Assembly: GCF_025399195.1 (NCBI RefSeq) | Contig: NW_026252130.1 | Span: 151,321 to 215,320, forward strand | Reading direction: 5' to 3' | DNA: 64,000 nt | Source of the DNA: Umbelopsis ramanniana AG | Lineage: Eukaryota; Mucoromycota; Umbelopsidomycetes; Umbelopsidales; Umbelopsidaceae | In this document: positions 45,631 through 57,926 of the stretch, piece by piece | How positions within the stretch are numbered: position 1 is the stretch's first letter | How the letters are laid out: every line of letters starts with the position of its first letter | Made by a program: the position numbers and the translations under genes | Notes under the pieces: model-generated | Databases searched by the model: none | Told to the model about the DNA's origin: nothing | Seen by the model: only the letters and a program-made list of their open reading frames with translations

Positions 45631-46659
45631 TTAATTCTTCAGTCTTGGTGATATGTTCTAATGTTGCTGAATTGCCCGTATAAACTTCAGAGGAGGCAAA
45701 GAAAAAAAAAAAAGAAGGGAGGAGGAAGGAAAGAGTGTTGTAATTTAGCAGTAACGCTCATTCGGTATTTTTGACCGATGAAATCATTACCTGTTCAATC
45801 AGAATATTTATTGTCCGCTGCGAATTTTTTCCAGTGTTAGCAGTTTGCCAACAGAGTCGTTTCACTCATTCCCAATGGACGACGACGCTTGAGACCTACG
45901 ATTTACACTATTCTAGGAATCATTTATGTTGACTTTAGCTGAAAATGAGTATGTATCTTTCGTGTGACAGTCAGATCAAGAAAAACTTTAATGAACGGAC
46001 GACGCAACAACTTTTGTCCGGTCGAACTGCGGTTAAAAACTTGGATTCGGCAGCCGTTACTCCGTTCAATGGTATGACTCGCACCACACGAGGCAGTTTA
46101 GGTTAATGATCGAATCATATCCGTTTTGCCACTCACTTTAACCTGGAGTTTTCTTGACTCTCAGCAATGACGCACGTGCCAATTAGCCATCCAGGTACAT
46201 TGTCGCCACAGCAGCAAGGATCTTCAGCCATTAGCTATCTTAACACCTTGTAACTTATAAATGCTACCATTGTCGAAGATTTGATCCCATTGTCAAAGCA
46301 ATGACATGCGAATAACGAGATCTCTCTTTGTGATCGTAGCCGTCTAGCAGGCTTTGCTTCGATGTGTTCAATCTTTCTGAGACAAGTAGGTTCGATAGAA
46401 ACAGTGTCAGTCCGGAAGAACTTTCACGATTTTGACTAATATATTTCATTAGGTAAGTTTCACGTCGTTCCAATTGAATGTCTGCCTCCTGAAGTGATTT
46501 CACAACTGCGTCAGTAGACCACCAGTTCTTCTTCATACAGACTATGGTTAACAAACAATACGCCATTTTTTCAAGCTCCGGACACTTGGGAATGAAAGTA
46601 TTAAAATATGGAATTGTATGATGAGGCTACCCTATCATACTTCTGGTTAAAAAATTTTT
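45631..46659. other. Mostly intergenic; one doubtful 100-codon frame
   Basis: A minus-strand ATG frame at 46566-46264 encodes 100 residues with a helical Lys/Glu-rich start (KSLQEADIQLERRETYLMKY) that faintly recalls the first helix of Snf7-type ESCRT-III proteins, but the rest does not continue the resemblance. Left uncalled as a gene. Confidence 0.3.
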
Positions 46660-49600
46660 TTAGTCAAGGCCGAGAATCTTGAGGAGAGCATCGCAAACGA
46701 TGGTGTCTACGCGCAAATATTCATTAGTACGGTATTTACTTTACAACATCGCCAGACGAAAATACATACCAAGAATGCCAGTGCTGTTGGTGCTGACAAC
46801 TGGAGTAGGAGGATTTGGCAAAGTGGTGGGGCAATCTGTTCTGGGGCTGCTCAATGAAACAGCTTCCTCGAATGTAGCTGCCCACTATAAATCACAGAAA
46901 CGTTAGATGAAAAGTGCTAAGCAAACATAGCATTCACTATTCTACTTACGGCATCTCTCTTGGTCAAGAAATTGGGAAGATTGAAAATCTGCAGATATTG
47001 ATGGTTAGGCATGTCGCTTGAAGACACAGACATAAAGCATGGGGGCTTACCTTCTTGATGGTTGCTGGAATAGAAGAGTGCTCAAATTGAGAGTCGGATT
47101 GAGGACCATTAGGCTTGGAAAGAACGCTACCGGCTTCGACCCAGGGTGAGATCAAAAGCATAGGTACACGAACACCAAGTCTGTCAAAGTTGAAGTCGGA
47201 GACAGTGATGCCATCTGGGTTAGGAGCTGAGGTAGGTGTTGGTACGTGATCAAAATAACTGATAGACATAGAGCAATGGGAATTAGCATTTTGCAAATAG
47301 TGGTCGACACTCGTTCAACACATCCAACTTACCCTCCATGTTCATCAAAAGTGACGATCAAAAGGGTCTGGTTCCACTGAGGAGAAGCACGAAGTGTCTC
47401 ATACACGGTCTTGAGCAGTCTTTCAGTCTCGGCGACATCGGATGGCGGATGAGCATCATCTTCTTCCACACAGTTCAAAATACTGAAGTAAGCAGGATCA
47501 AGGAATGAAACGGATGGCAAAGTTCCAGCCTTGGCATCGCTCTTGAACGTGTTCCATTGCTTATAGTTAGAGAGCGAAGTACGAAGCTCGTCAAATACGA
47601 TCAAACTGGGAATTTCTTCAAAGTAGTTTGCCCACGAGATACCAGAGTCGGCAAGATTGTTGTAAATGGTATTTTGAGGGTAACCGGCGATGTAACTGTT
47701 TCAGAGCAAGTGTTCTAATTTAGCAAAATGATTATACTAGGAGCTCGATTGAAGGATACGTACTGTGTTCCATCGGTGTTGATTTCACCGTGGGAGGTCG
47801 CTGAATGGACGAAAAGACGGTTGGGCATGGTTGATCCAGGGAAGGAAGAGAAGTAGTTGTCCATTAGAAGGTAGTTTTTAGCCAAAGAATAAAAGACTGG
47901 AATGGATTCTCTAAGAAAGCATCAGTAATTGAAGATTACCTCAATCTCAGGGAGAAAGCATACTAACGGATCAAATGCATTCATAACTTGGGCTAATGTG
48001 GTGGTATTTGTCAAAGAAATGTTGAGAGATTGGGCAAAGTCAGCAACAAATCCAGCCATGGGAGCGGAAGAGAGACGGTTAACGGACTGAGCAGTGAGGT
48101 TGCCAGTAATCTGTCTTGTCACATCATCGAGTCCATGAGGAGGGTCCAAAGGATCCTGAAGGAGACCATGGTGTCCAGCATAGATCTTTGTTGAGGTGGG
48201 GTCAGCAGGATTGACAAGGTTGTACTCTTTGCCTGTCAAGCCGTTGATACCAGAAGTGTAATTGGCCCAACCAAGCATACGATCGAAGCTTCGGTTCTCC
48301 AACACAAGAAGTACAACATTCTTAATCTTTTCAGATATACCATTGGCTATTGAAAGTGTTTAAGCGTTAAAAATATGTTCAATTTACTGTATCTATCGGA
48401 TGTGCAAAGAACGCATGTATTTGCTCAATGGACTTCCGATAGATCTGTATATTTGCATAAATAGTAATGTAACTAACTGGCAAGATCTTTGACGATGAAA
48501 GGAGTAGCGTTAGTGTCATTTTCATCAAGGTCGCCAAGATTCCACTAAAAGAAATATGATTAGCAAGAGAGCAATCTTGGTTTGGATTAGCGACATGGAA
48601 ATGCTTACGTTCTCCTCTACGCTCTTGAGGAGAGAGTAGTGGTTGTATTTGTTCCCGTCGGTCAATGAGCTACGGCTGACAGCAGGGCCAAACAAGACAG
48701 TGAGGACTTGGTTGCTCTAGAAAGGTATTGTTGATAAATATTCAATTCGGGGTATGGATGGAGAAGATCATTTTCATTGCTCATACGTACCAAGATATTT
48801 GCGGATTCGTCAAATGTGAGGACGAACAAGGTGTTGTCGCTGAATGCAGTCTTGCTAATACGAGGTTCCAACCACGATTGGAGCCAGTTAGATGCGTAGG
48901 TGACGTTGGTGTTGTGAGCATCGTTGTTGATCTGAAAGATAAGAGTTAATCTCAAACTGATGACATAGAAGAAATGGTTTCAAGTGACTTACATCCGGTG
49001 TGAAGAACACATACTGTAAATAAAAATTTAGACTCCTGAGTATAGTCGGGACTCATCATATAATCATATTCATCTTTACCTGAGGAACAGCATTGTTAGC
49101 AATATCTGTGTCAAGCTGATCGGCATTGACAATTTTAGCACAGCGGGTTGCATTCTTGGTGATGGAGGGAAACGACATGAAAGGATTGTGTTTACTAAAA
49201 TTGTGAAAAAAAAGTAAGATATTGTACGATGCAAGGGTACTTGGCTCATGGTACCATGCGTTACTTACCGGTAGTATGTGCCGCTGGAGGTAGCAGTATT
49301 GCAGTTTCCGGGATAAGCTTGTTGATAGCTCTTCCACGAGATGCCCTTGGCTTCGAGCAAATCCACGATGTTGTTGCGGTTGATAGTGGAGTCATAATCG
49401 AGGAGAACACCACTGAAGGATCCGCTGACCATGGCCACCTAATCATAGAACATGCGGCGCGATTAAAAAACGTGTTATACCATAGCGGTCGTGAACGAAA
49501 ATCAATGACTTACATAGTTGGGCTGAGACGGATGGGTTGCAGCATAATAGTTGGTGAGAGTCACGCCTATATGTGACAGTAACGGTATATATTTCAAAAG

Positions 49601-49851
49601 TTAAATGACAGCGCTGATTAATTGCTCCAGTTCATGTGAAAAAAATTATCCTGACCATTGTGCTTTTGAGCCAAAGATGCCAGGTAAGGGTCAGCCTTTG
49701 CCTTGGAGTAATCGGTATTCTCCAAAACAATGATGACAATGCGATCATAGCTGGAGCCCGGAACAATTGAGCTTGCAGCTCTGGGCGAAAGGGGAATGGA
49801 CAAGGCAGAACCTATCAGGCAAGCAGCCACTGAAAGGAGTGAAATCTTCAT
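46660..49851 (-). CDS. Secreted tandem-domain phosphoesterase (PF04185-type), 15 exons
   Basis: Exons: 49851-49656, 49566-49514, 49438-49269, 49194-49080, 49013-48993, 48931-48791, 48716-48609, 48544-48478, 48346-47968, 47910-47764, 47695-47333, 47258-47051, 46988-46950, 46884-46770, 46706-46660; all joins keep frame, 722 residues. Signal peptide 1-18. Domain 1 (to about 290) is an acid-phosphatase-like phosphoesterase: [33 protein letters not shown]. Domain 2 (about 291-722) is phospholipase-C-like: [55 protein letters not shown]. Domain 2 has no ATG or signal peptide of its own, and the 131-nt joining intron (GTTAGT...AATAG) is in phase, so this reads as one fused gene. Predicted role: extracellular phosphate release from phospholipids or phosphomonoesters. 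Confidence 0.85.
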
Positions 49852-51742
49852 AATGAACCACAGATTTGTGGGTTCTGTGAATAACACTTAAATACTTGAA
49901 GAGAAAGGATTTACAAGATCCTCAAAAGGGCTAGGTACTTGTGACACAGACAGCATGAGCAATATTAAACGCTTCATATTCACTTCTTACAATACAAATG
50001 CTGGAATTAAACGGATGTAACATGCATAACATTGTAGAATTCACATGAGAATCGCATTACTGAATTGGCATTTTCTACAATAATTGTCAGAGATCGGAAT
50101 AGTAACACCATGCATGCTTTGATATGAATTACGATGGTTGGATGTACTTTGTACCACTAATTCACCGCATAGGAATTGTGCTACTTAAAAGTTTTCTCAA
50201 AGTACATAGAAAACATCTCACGCACTCCATTATCTATAGGGTACTACTTCAAATATGGCTCATCATCAATATATTTCTAAGAAGAGCCCAAACATTCAGT
50301 AAGGCAGTGGTCCAATGTTATGAGCTCTATTAAGAGACACATTAACATAAATGCTTAGTTGACCAATGAAAATGGCATAATTGAGCACTGTAGCTGTAAT
50401 CAATGAACCGGCTCAGCGGTACTTGGAGTTGGGCTAACACAGGTACTAAAAGGTAGGCTGAGGTCCTTGCTGGGTATGTGCACGTGTCAGCGAAGCGAGC
50501 CAACCTCGGCTAACCGACCATTAGCGAGACGGGACACGTGTAGAGCTGTGTCCAGGTATTTGCTGTACTATGACTTGCGCACTGACTTTCTTGATATTCT
50601 AAGCTTTCTGTTCATGATTTTTAGCATTTGATCGTAAATCTTTGATGTAAATATAAAAGTTGTGATTAGATTAGCTCTCGTCCGTTATCAAAATATATCA
50701 AATGACTACATCCCGTTTGTAGCCTCTTTATCAATCAAGTAGAATACATTAAATGCGAAGAATATTGCCAAAAGTAGTATTCATCATGGTTTTGGGAGTG
50801 CGGATTAACGGACAGATGGTCAGCCGTACTGTCCACAACGTTGTAACAGGAGACACTTTTACAAATACTTGGTAGACGCTATTCTTAACCAAAAGAAATA
50901 CCTTTATCCGTTCTATGAGTCAATGGTCGGATACAAACAAGCGAATTGATATTGGTCTGCAAGGAAAGGATAATAAAGATTGAAACCTCATGGTAGGTGC
51001 TCGCACGTTTTGGTGGAGGAAGTGGGTAAGCACACCATATATAATATTATAAAACGGCTTTGCTATATAAAAACTGTAGGCCAATCAGTTAAAGGTACAC
51101 TACAAATATCGAAAGGATGACAGTCCTCACTACAGCTTTATATCTTGCAGAACACTAGGGCAAGCTTTGGTATGACTTGCGTCAACATACACAATACTGA
51201 TATCTGAGATGAATGAAGCTTTGTGGCCCTCGTCTTGCATTATCGCAACGTTGGCAGTCTCCATACTCCGCCTTGATAAAAAAGGTGTGAAGTGCTAATC
51301 AGGAACTGTGTACACTCAATTTCTTGGATCACTGGTTTAACCAATGGCTTTCAATTGGAATGATGGCTTTTTTGGCCGTGAGGTTGGCAGCGTGCCTGAT
51401 GTGATGGCATTTTATACTAGCCAATGGATGCCGAAAGGTACGTAAACAGGCAGTGTGGTACTCAGGACTTGCATTACTTACTCTAATAGTCTTTATCATG
51501 TAGCAATACAGTCCCTTCTCAAATTCGCCATTCATGGGGCATTAACAAGAAGAATATAATACGGATAAAAGTACGCGGGAAACAAAGTGTTATGATTTTA
51601 TGATGTAAGTGGTAAAGCATTAGAATAGGTGCTATATATTACAGTTGTGATGCAACCTCTACTTTAAACACGAAAGTGAAAATTCTTATGCTATCGATAT
51701 TTGCATGATCAGCACACAGGATACTGTGTCTCTCTATGTACA
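49852..51742. other. Intergenic, phosphoesterase promoter
   Basis: No supported gene. Two CACGTG boxes in inverted arrangement lie at 50481-50540 (listed separately). Otherwise AT-rich. Confidence 0.5.
50481..50540. promoter_or_regulatory. Paired CACGTG boxes (bHLH/Pho4-type sites)
   Basis: CACGTGTC at 50481-50488 and its mirror GACACGTG at 50533-50540 form an inverted repeat about 630-690 bp upstream of the secreted phosphoesterase ATG. CACGTG is the core site of fungal bHLH regulators such as Pho4. Control by phosphate starvation is inferred only. Confidence 0.4.
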
Positions 51743-52339
51743 TTATAATGTCTTGATCATGATGATATCGGTTTGTATACAGTCTCCCATCTTGAAGTCG
51801 TGTTCTCCAACATGGACGAAGCCTGACTTTCCATACACCTTTTGTGCTTTCAGATTGTCTTCCCAAACTCCTAACCACATGGTCTTGTAGCCTTGTGAGA
51901 TTGCAACTTTCTCGGCCTTCTGAATTAACAATTTTCCAATACCCAATCCATGAGATTCATGGTGGACATAGAGTCGCTGTAATTCGATTGGTTTTTCGGC
52001 ATCTTCTACACAAGGTTCGCTGCTGCCTTTTGTTAATTGAACGAATCCTAGCACATTGTCGTCAGCAGTGCAGGCTACCATGACGTGCTTCAAGGGATCT
52101 TTAATTTCCTCAGAAACAGACGCCTTAGTGTAAGTCTCCTGTAGATAAGTCTGAAGATCTTCAGCAGACAATGAGTAGCCGAATGTTACTGAAAAAACTT
52201 CTCTTCCAATAGCGGCTATGGATTCGGCATCGTCGACAGTAGCATCACGAATAGTGATCGCATTCTTTTCTTCGGTTTGGTTTTGTAAGGTTGAAGTTTT
52301 CGATACTTCGTCAATATTTTCTTCAATGTGTGGAGCCAT
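51743..52339 (-). CDS. GNAT-family N-acetyltransferase
   Basis: Single exon, 198 residues. Uses acetyl-CoA to acetylate an amine; substrate unknown. GNAT fold visible: ITIRDATVDDAESIAAIG (strand 1/helix 1), VLGFVQLTKG (strands 2-3), IELQRLYVHHESHGLGIGKL (motif A with the Q/R-x-x-G-x-G/A-type pyrophosphate loop) and LGVWEDNLKAQKVYGKSGF (motif B). The variable 30-residue N-terminus is acidic and probably disordered. Cytosolic. Confidence 0.92.
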   Translation of the reverse strand: MAPHIEENIDEVSKTSTLQNQTEEKNAITIRDATVDDAESIAAIGREVFSVTFGYSLSAEDLQTYLQETYTKASVSEEIKDPLKHVMVACTADDNVLGFVQLTKGSSEPCVEDAEKPIELQRLYVHHESHGLGIGKLLIQKAEKVAISQGYKTMWLGVWEDNLKAQKVYGKSGFVHVGEHDFKMGDCIQTDIIMIKTL

Positions 52340-52943
52340 GAAAAGATGTAATTCAGTAACCTTTGTTTACTCTAGTAAATAAACCTAATAAAGCCCAGCA
52401 CTGTTGATTCTTCTGGTCAGTGTGAGTCAGAATTGCACCAATGTGCTGGCCCCAGACAATGATGAATAATCTAAAAAAAAAAATATTCTCTAGAAAATTC
52501 AGGAGGTTCCATCAAACTTTCGAACATGAGCCAAGAAATGCTTTGCTACGATCATTTCTTTTCATCGCGAACTTTCCACAACAATTCGCTGATTTTATAT
52601 AAAATATGATGATGACTATTCCTATATCTCTTTGGTTATTTTTTCAAAGTGATATTCAAACAACAGAGCGAAAACCATACGGAGTACTGACGCTGTAGTT
52701 TTTTCTTTTTATAAAGAAACAAAAAATTGAGAATTATGTGGTGCATAATGCTTATTTCAAGATTTCTTGGATTCAATGGCTTGCAAGCACATTTGTGGAG
52801 ACCAAGGCTGTTAGTCGTAATCGCGGGGAAGGAGCTGTAGTTTCTGACCAGCCAAAAAATGGCTAAAACGAATGTCGTTGGTTGACTGCAACTATCGTTG
52901 GGTGAGTGCTTGTATCGTGTCAGTTCTGAGTCTGTTGAGTTAG
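52340..52943. other. Intergenic
   Basis: Promoter of the acetyltransferase gene, then AT-rich DNA leading into transposon relics. Confidence 0.45.
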
Positions 52944-53102
52944 ATGTTCTTCAAATACTGGAGACCTCAAGAACGGTTTAAGCCAAACCTTTCTCAGATA
53001 GCAATGAAGTATTTAGCGGTGTGTGCCACCTCCACACCCAGTGAAAGACGTTTTTCTCAGGCGAGGCTATTTGAGAGCAAGGAACTCGTCTGGTTGCAAT
53101 GA
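52944..53102 (+). pseudogene. hAT-family transposase relic, C-terminal dimerisation domain
   Basis: A 52-codon frame reads FFKYWRPQERFKPNLSQIA then MKYLAVCATSTPSERRFSQA. This is the hallmark of the hAT dimerisation domain (…YLA.PATS.PSER.FS…). It is cut off by TGA at 53100, and the upstream catalytic region is not recognisable. A dead fragment of a DNA transposon. Confidence 0.8.
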
Positions 53103-53932
53103 TAAATATGCATACTAAATACTCTACGAAGGTCAAATGGCGAGGCTCCACAGTCTAGAAGGCGCCAACCGGAAGAATGGCACAGCATTGTGATGCATTT
53201 TTTGATCAGATCAGTTAGTCAGTCATATTATAAGCACTCTCTGGGTCATGGAAAAGCGAAGTGTGTAAAATACGCTAGAGATAGTTACAAGTTGGCAGAC
53301 GACTTCAGTAGATTCGCACTATCTAACAAGGATAGAATTGACGAGATTAAAGTTGATGGTTGTCTTGCCTTTCAAGCAGTTGGTTGGTGCATTATTACTC
53401 CAAAGTTCAAGAATCTCTTTTTATCAATATACGTATGCAAGTTTTTTTAGGACCCTATCTAACGGTCTACATAAAAAAATTTGCTTTGCGGAAGACCTTT
53501 ACGAAATGATGGAAAGTGTAATGCTAAAGGTACCATTGTCAATTGTGCAACATTACGAATACTACTGCCTTAACAACGTTGTTGATCATGAGTACCGCTT
53601 CTGCGACTGTCTGTCCCCTAATCAACTGCAGTAGACTTACTCTAACTGAGCTTAAATTCAACGCAATGACCAATACTTGCGGTCGTAGCAGAACCTTGAC
53701 ATTAATGATTTTACACATCATACCTCTCAATGCTGTACAACCTTCTCTCTGCAAAGGTGATGTTACTCTCATCTTGGTTGGAATGTCTACAAGATAGCGA
53801 GTACAAATTCCAAACCCGACACGTCGTGGCAATGACCTTGCAAAAACTTGGGGGCGACTCCCCATATACCTTTTAGGCGATGCTCCAAAAAAAGCTGCGC
53901 TGGGCATGCCTCAAAGGGGTACCCCGAAAAGC
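53103..53932. other. Decayed DNA, no gene
   Basis: Short frames only; probably more transposon-derived sequence. Confidence 0.4.
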
Positions 53933-54062
53933 GTTGTGCATAAACTTGGGGGATGTCCCAAAAGCGTTGTCACAAAGTTGGGGGATGTCCGAAAAGCGCT
54001 GTCACAATCTGAGGGTAGGACCGAAAAGCGTTGTCACAAACTTGGGGGATGTCCGGAAAAAC
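53933..54062. repeat. Tandem repeat, four units of 32-33 bp
   Basis: Units start at 53933, 53966, 53998 and 54030. Consensus is GTTGTCACAAACTTGGGGG followed by ATGTCCSAAAAGC. Each can fold on TTGGG/CCCAA in the unit. Unit 3 is the most diverged. A partial unit occurs near 53845. Short open frames across it are a by-product of the repeat. Confidence 0.85.
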
Positions 54063-54593
54063 GTTCACTTCGATCAGCCATGAGATGCTATCGGCCGCTT
54101 GGTAAGCGCATTTCTATGTAATAGAGAATTTTTTTTCATACAACCATTCTCTTTAGTCGTGCAGAAGCCGAACAGAAATATTCACAGTGTGGCGGGCGTA
54201 ATATTTAAATTCCTTCGTTCATCTTTGGATATTTGTATACCAACTTCGCTGCGCGCCCGTCGGGCCTTCCGGACCGGTTTTAATCATGGTTACCATACTC
54301 TCCTCATTCAAGCGTTCTAATGGGTGTAATGGAGCAAGACACCAATGGCTACTGCAAACACACAAGATCCCAGACTTAAAAATAGCTATTGGGATACTAG
54401 CAGAGTTCAACCTTGTAATGCATGTTGCAGAGTACAATCCACAGGCGAGGATCTCTGTCGGCCTCTGCATTCCCAGATTAAACGTGAAGATTGCAACTAT
54501 AGTTGAATCAATCCTTTGATCCTGTCGGTATTAAAGCTGTTGAAAATTATATTCTCGTTTATCAATGGTGAAATGTGAAAAGAACACTTCAGG

Positions 54594-54650
54594 GCAAAGC
54601 TTTCTCAGATGGGTAAAAAAGTAACTAGCGGTGTGTGCCAGCTCCTCTCA
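54594..54650 (+). pseudogene. Second hAT transposase relic
   Basis: GCTTTCTCAGAT...AGCGGTGTGTGCCAGCTCC matches the DNA of the dimerisation domain relic at about 52987-53035, with an in-frame stop. Sequence downstream (about 54740) also resembles the flank of the first relic. A second, more decayed copy. Confidence 0.6.
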
Positions 54651-56449
54651 TAAGATGCTGCTCTCGTGTTGTTACAGGTATGGGCTTAACGCAAAGCATA
54701 ACACGATGAAACTAGTCCAAAATGCAGTTGAAATGCTGAAGCTCGACAGCCAGAATTTCTAGACGCCTCTTTCGAATTCTTTTCAAAGCGTCAGATCTTG
54801 ACAGTTCAGACTGTGAGGTGCGTCAAGATACTGTTATCGTATCTATGAAAGCTGACAAGAGATACAGATATATTGAACTGAGAGCGGCAAGAGTGCCTTT
54901 TCCTGGTGGCAACTTAGTAAATGACCTGAAATGTTTGAACTACTTGCTCATACAATGATAAAGCTTTTAACTTGTATGTCTTTTTGCAAACGCAATCTAA
55001 ATCTCATTGTCTAACAATATTTCACTAGTACAGAAACAGGTCTACCTTCAATTCTTAAATTAAAGGAGCTGTGAGATCCAAGTCAAGTATGACGAATACT
55101 GTTTGGTTCCGCTCTAGACAAATGTATGATGCTGATGACACCATATTAAGTAGAATAGAGTTTGTAGTTATTATACACTCATGATCTACATATTTACATT
55201 TCATATATTTCATATATTTCTTTATCTTAGCCATAAACATCAGAATTTAAGCACGGTGGAGAAAGTGTTAGAATCAAAATTGAAAATGCATTATACGAAG
55301 TTGGATTGGACGACAATTGACTACGACTACACCATCAAGTCGCCGTATTCAAAGTCCATCAGCGAGTCTGTATGGTTTCAACAGCTGTTATTATTTGAAC
55401 AAAAGTGATAGTTCGTATCCCAGCACAGACGCTGTTTTACAGGTGACAAGAAGCGATGACGAGTTGTGCAGGATCTTTTGTCACGAACTCTTTCCAAGTT
55501 TTGTGCTATTTGGAAGATGTCATAGCTCGATATCCAAACCCTGGTCATGCGACAAGATGGTCGGTTTTTCATATTATGCGATTCCTTAGCAAATCAGGGG
55601 CTTAACGAGCCACCATGATTTGACTTATTTTTAGTCAGCTGCAACATCAAATTAGGTACATAGTCGATGCTGGTCGAGAATTGTCATCGCGGGAAAAGTA
55701 TTCCATCCAACGCCATGTAAACATTATGCGCTATTCAGAGTATTGGCCTTCGATGAGCCTGACACGAACAGAAATGATGGTAGCCATCACCGTCCCTCCT
55801 GTAAGCCATAAGATATAAACATTGAAATAAATGAATGAACGAACACAACCTAGCTATAAAAAATTTCGAAAGCTATATAATGGTGCTTGATATGTACTGC
55901 AGTGCTAGAAAGTAGAAAGCAGGATGTTTTATCCTGAAGGGTCCTCCTAAACTTGATGAGAATTCTCCGCTCATGACGACATTGAGGGAGATGAGATACT
56001 GATGGCTTGTGAAGCTGCTCAACGGCCAGTCTCGGTTGAAAATAGCTTACATTCGTCAGTTTCACAGTGATAGGCTACAAATGCTTTATTGATTCCGTTA
56101 TCGTTTTCCACATTGCCAAATCCACCTGATTTTGGCCATTTGCAAGTGATTTTGAAAGGCATACCAAGCCTCCATAATGCCGGAAAATATCCAGCGACAA
56201 TTACTCCAGGTAAGAACGAGTAACCAAATCCTGGCCTCAACAGTGCTTATGCCACCTGAAGCTCTGAAATTTTGTTACGACACACACTTTTACTACAGGA
56301 TTGTGACCACGCGCTTTATGTTTATTATAAAAAATGATGCAGTACTGGAGGCAAGATATTAAAGCAGAGAAAACATAAAGGCCAGAATGCAGATCAATAA
56401 AAAAGAGCATAGCAATCTTTGGTCATGATAGAAATTACAGGTACATTTT
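54651..56449. other. Decayed intergenic DNA
   Basis: No supported gene; short unconvincing frames on both strands. Confidence 0.4.
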
Positions 56450-57926
56450 TTATGGCGTAGAGACGCAATACGGTATGCAAAGACGTTGTTGAGACGACGG
56501 CGAAGGTGAGGTCTTACTGTAGCTTGAGCTCATCAAATTCACTTCTCTATCATCCACGTACGATTCCACTTCAGCGATTGTGCTACGAATTAGCGCTTTA
56601 GATTTCCACGTAAGTTCAATCACACGGAGAAGTGTTGGGAAGGTAGCGATGCTGGTCGGAATATTGTATGTTGGGGTGGACGAAACGCGGCATACATAGC
56701 CAAAGGGGCAATCCAATACGAGCACAAATGAATGGAGGCCAAACTGCATAATTCCAGTTGTCGCATTTCTCCAAAAGAGCTTCGCTATAGGCATCCATGC
56801 CTATGGTTTCGCCGTAGTCACTGTCACCAAGGCCATCTACATATCGAGCCGTATCTGTTGGGTATAATTTATTCGGTGTTGTATCTTTGTAAAATTTACC
56901 CTAGCTTGGTTACCAGAAAAAAAGGAGCCACCATTGTAGCAATGGCACGAGATTTGGTGGCCATTTCACAGCAGATAAAATAAAAATTGTAAGGCAGCTT
57001 TTCTTGCATTTTCCTCTATTCTCAAAATTTCTACCGATTGAAGGAGACTAAATCGGTAATCATACCAAGATATCTGAACATGGGGATGACGGATTCAACC
57101 CAATAGGTCCTTTCATCATTATCCGTGTATTGAAAGCTGGGTTTGGTCATCCTCATTATACAGAACTCTTGAAGGGTGCCTAGCATGATCGCAAGGAACT
57201 GGCCATGATAGGTTGAAACGTCGATGTTCTGGGCGGCGCACCTACCAATAGCTTCCAATGGGGTTTCAGCCTCCAATACTCTTTTCAGAAACTCCATCGC
57301 ATTTGGTACCGCTTTAAGGCTCAAGCGAGTACGACCATCTTCTTTGTTGGAAGCAAATTTCTCCTCCATTCCTTCGCTTACGGACCCAGATATTCCGAAG
57401 AGGACCATACGTTCCAACTTATTCCCTTCGGCTCTCCTGAGTTTGGGTATGGACCGAACGTTATCAGTCCGTGAAGGGATCGCTGTTTCTTTTCCTTTGT
57501 TTCGAAAAAGCCGGAGGGTGACCGGTTTTCCTATGCACGCAGGATCCATAGCGTTTTGGAATTCGATTAGATTGACCATGTTTAAAGGAGAGATGAGAGC
57601 GAGACAAGGTGTGCGTCTTTCAAAGGATGAAATCTCGTATAAGGGTTCAGGAGTGGGAAGTTGCCGATTTCACGAAGGTGTTCTGAAGGAGCAAAGTGTA
57701 CCGGGTTCGAGAGGGACGTTAAGAATATCCTTTCACGAACATGTGTGTTCAGATGATTTTTCCTCTCGAATATAGGGCTGGCAACTGATGGATTCCTCAA
57801 AAAAAGAATTATAATAGTAGGAAACGCGTTGCTGCTCAGCAGGCGCTTCCTTTCCTCAGGTGTTAGGCTGATATCCTGGTCCGGGAGAGTGTTTTTGGAA
57901 GTCTGCTTTGGGTATGTCTCTTCCAT
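56450..57926 (-). pseudogene. Decayed gene of unrecognised family
   Basis: Reading on the minus strand, protein-like segments succeed each other in different frames. A start at 57926 opens METYP-type Lys/Glu-rich sequence up to about 57670. The frame then shifts near 57655 into a long segment ending at 57031 (LKRVLEAETPLEAIGRCAAQ, YWVESVIPMFRYLGMITDLV). Short pieces follow at about 56975-56900, a possible intron (GTAAAT...ACAG), and a segment containing MDAYSEALLEKCDNWNYAVW. A further frame change near 56690 leads into a helical segment (PTLLRVIELTWKSKALIRST) ending near 56520. At least two frameshifts and one unspliceable stop indicate a pseudogene. The style resembles lineage-specific Mucorales protein families, but I cannot name it. 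Confidence 0.6.

Noticed and set aside
46264-46566. 100-codon minus-strand frame with a Snf7-like first helix
   Set aside because: The resemblance covers only about 25 residues, and no splice option restores the basic second helix of ESCRT-III proteins.
53906-54121. Small repetitive protein across the 32-bp repeat
   Set aside because: The frame follows only from the tandem repeat; units of 32 and 33 bp break a fixed frame.
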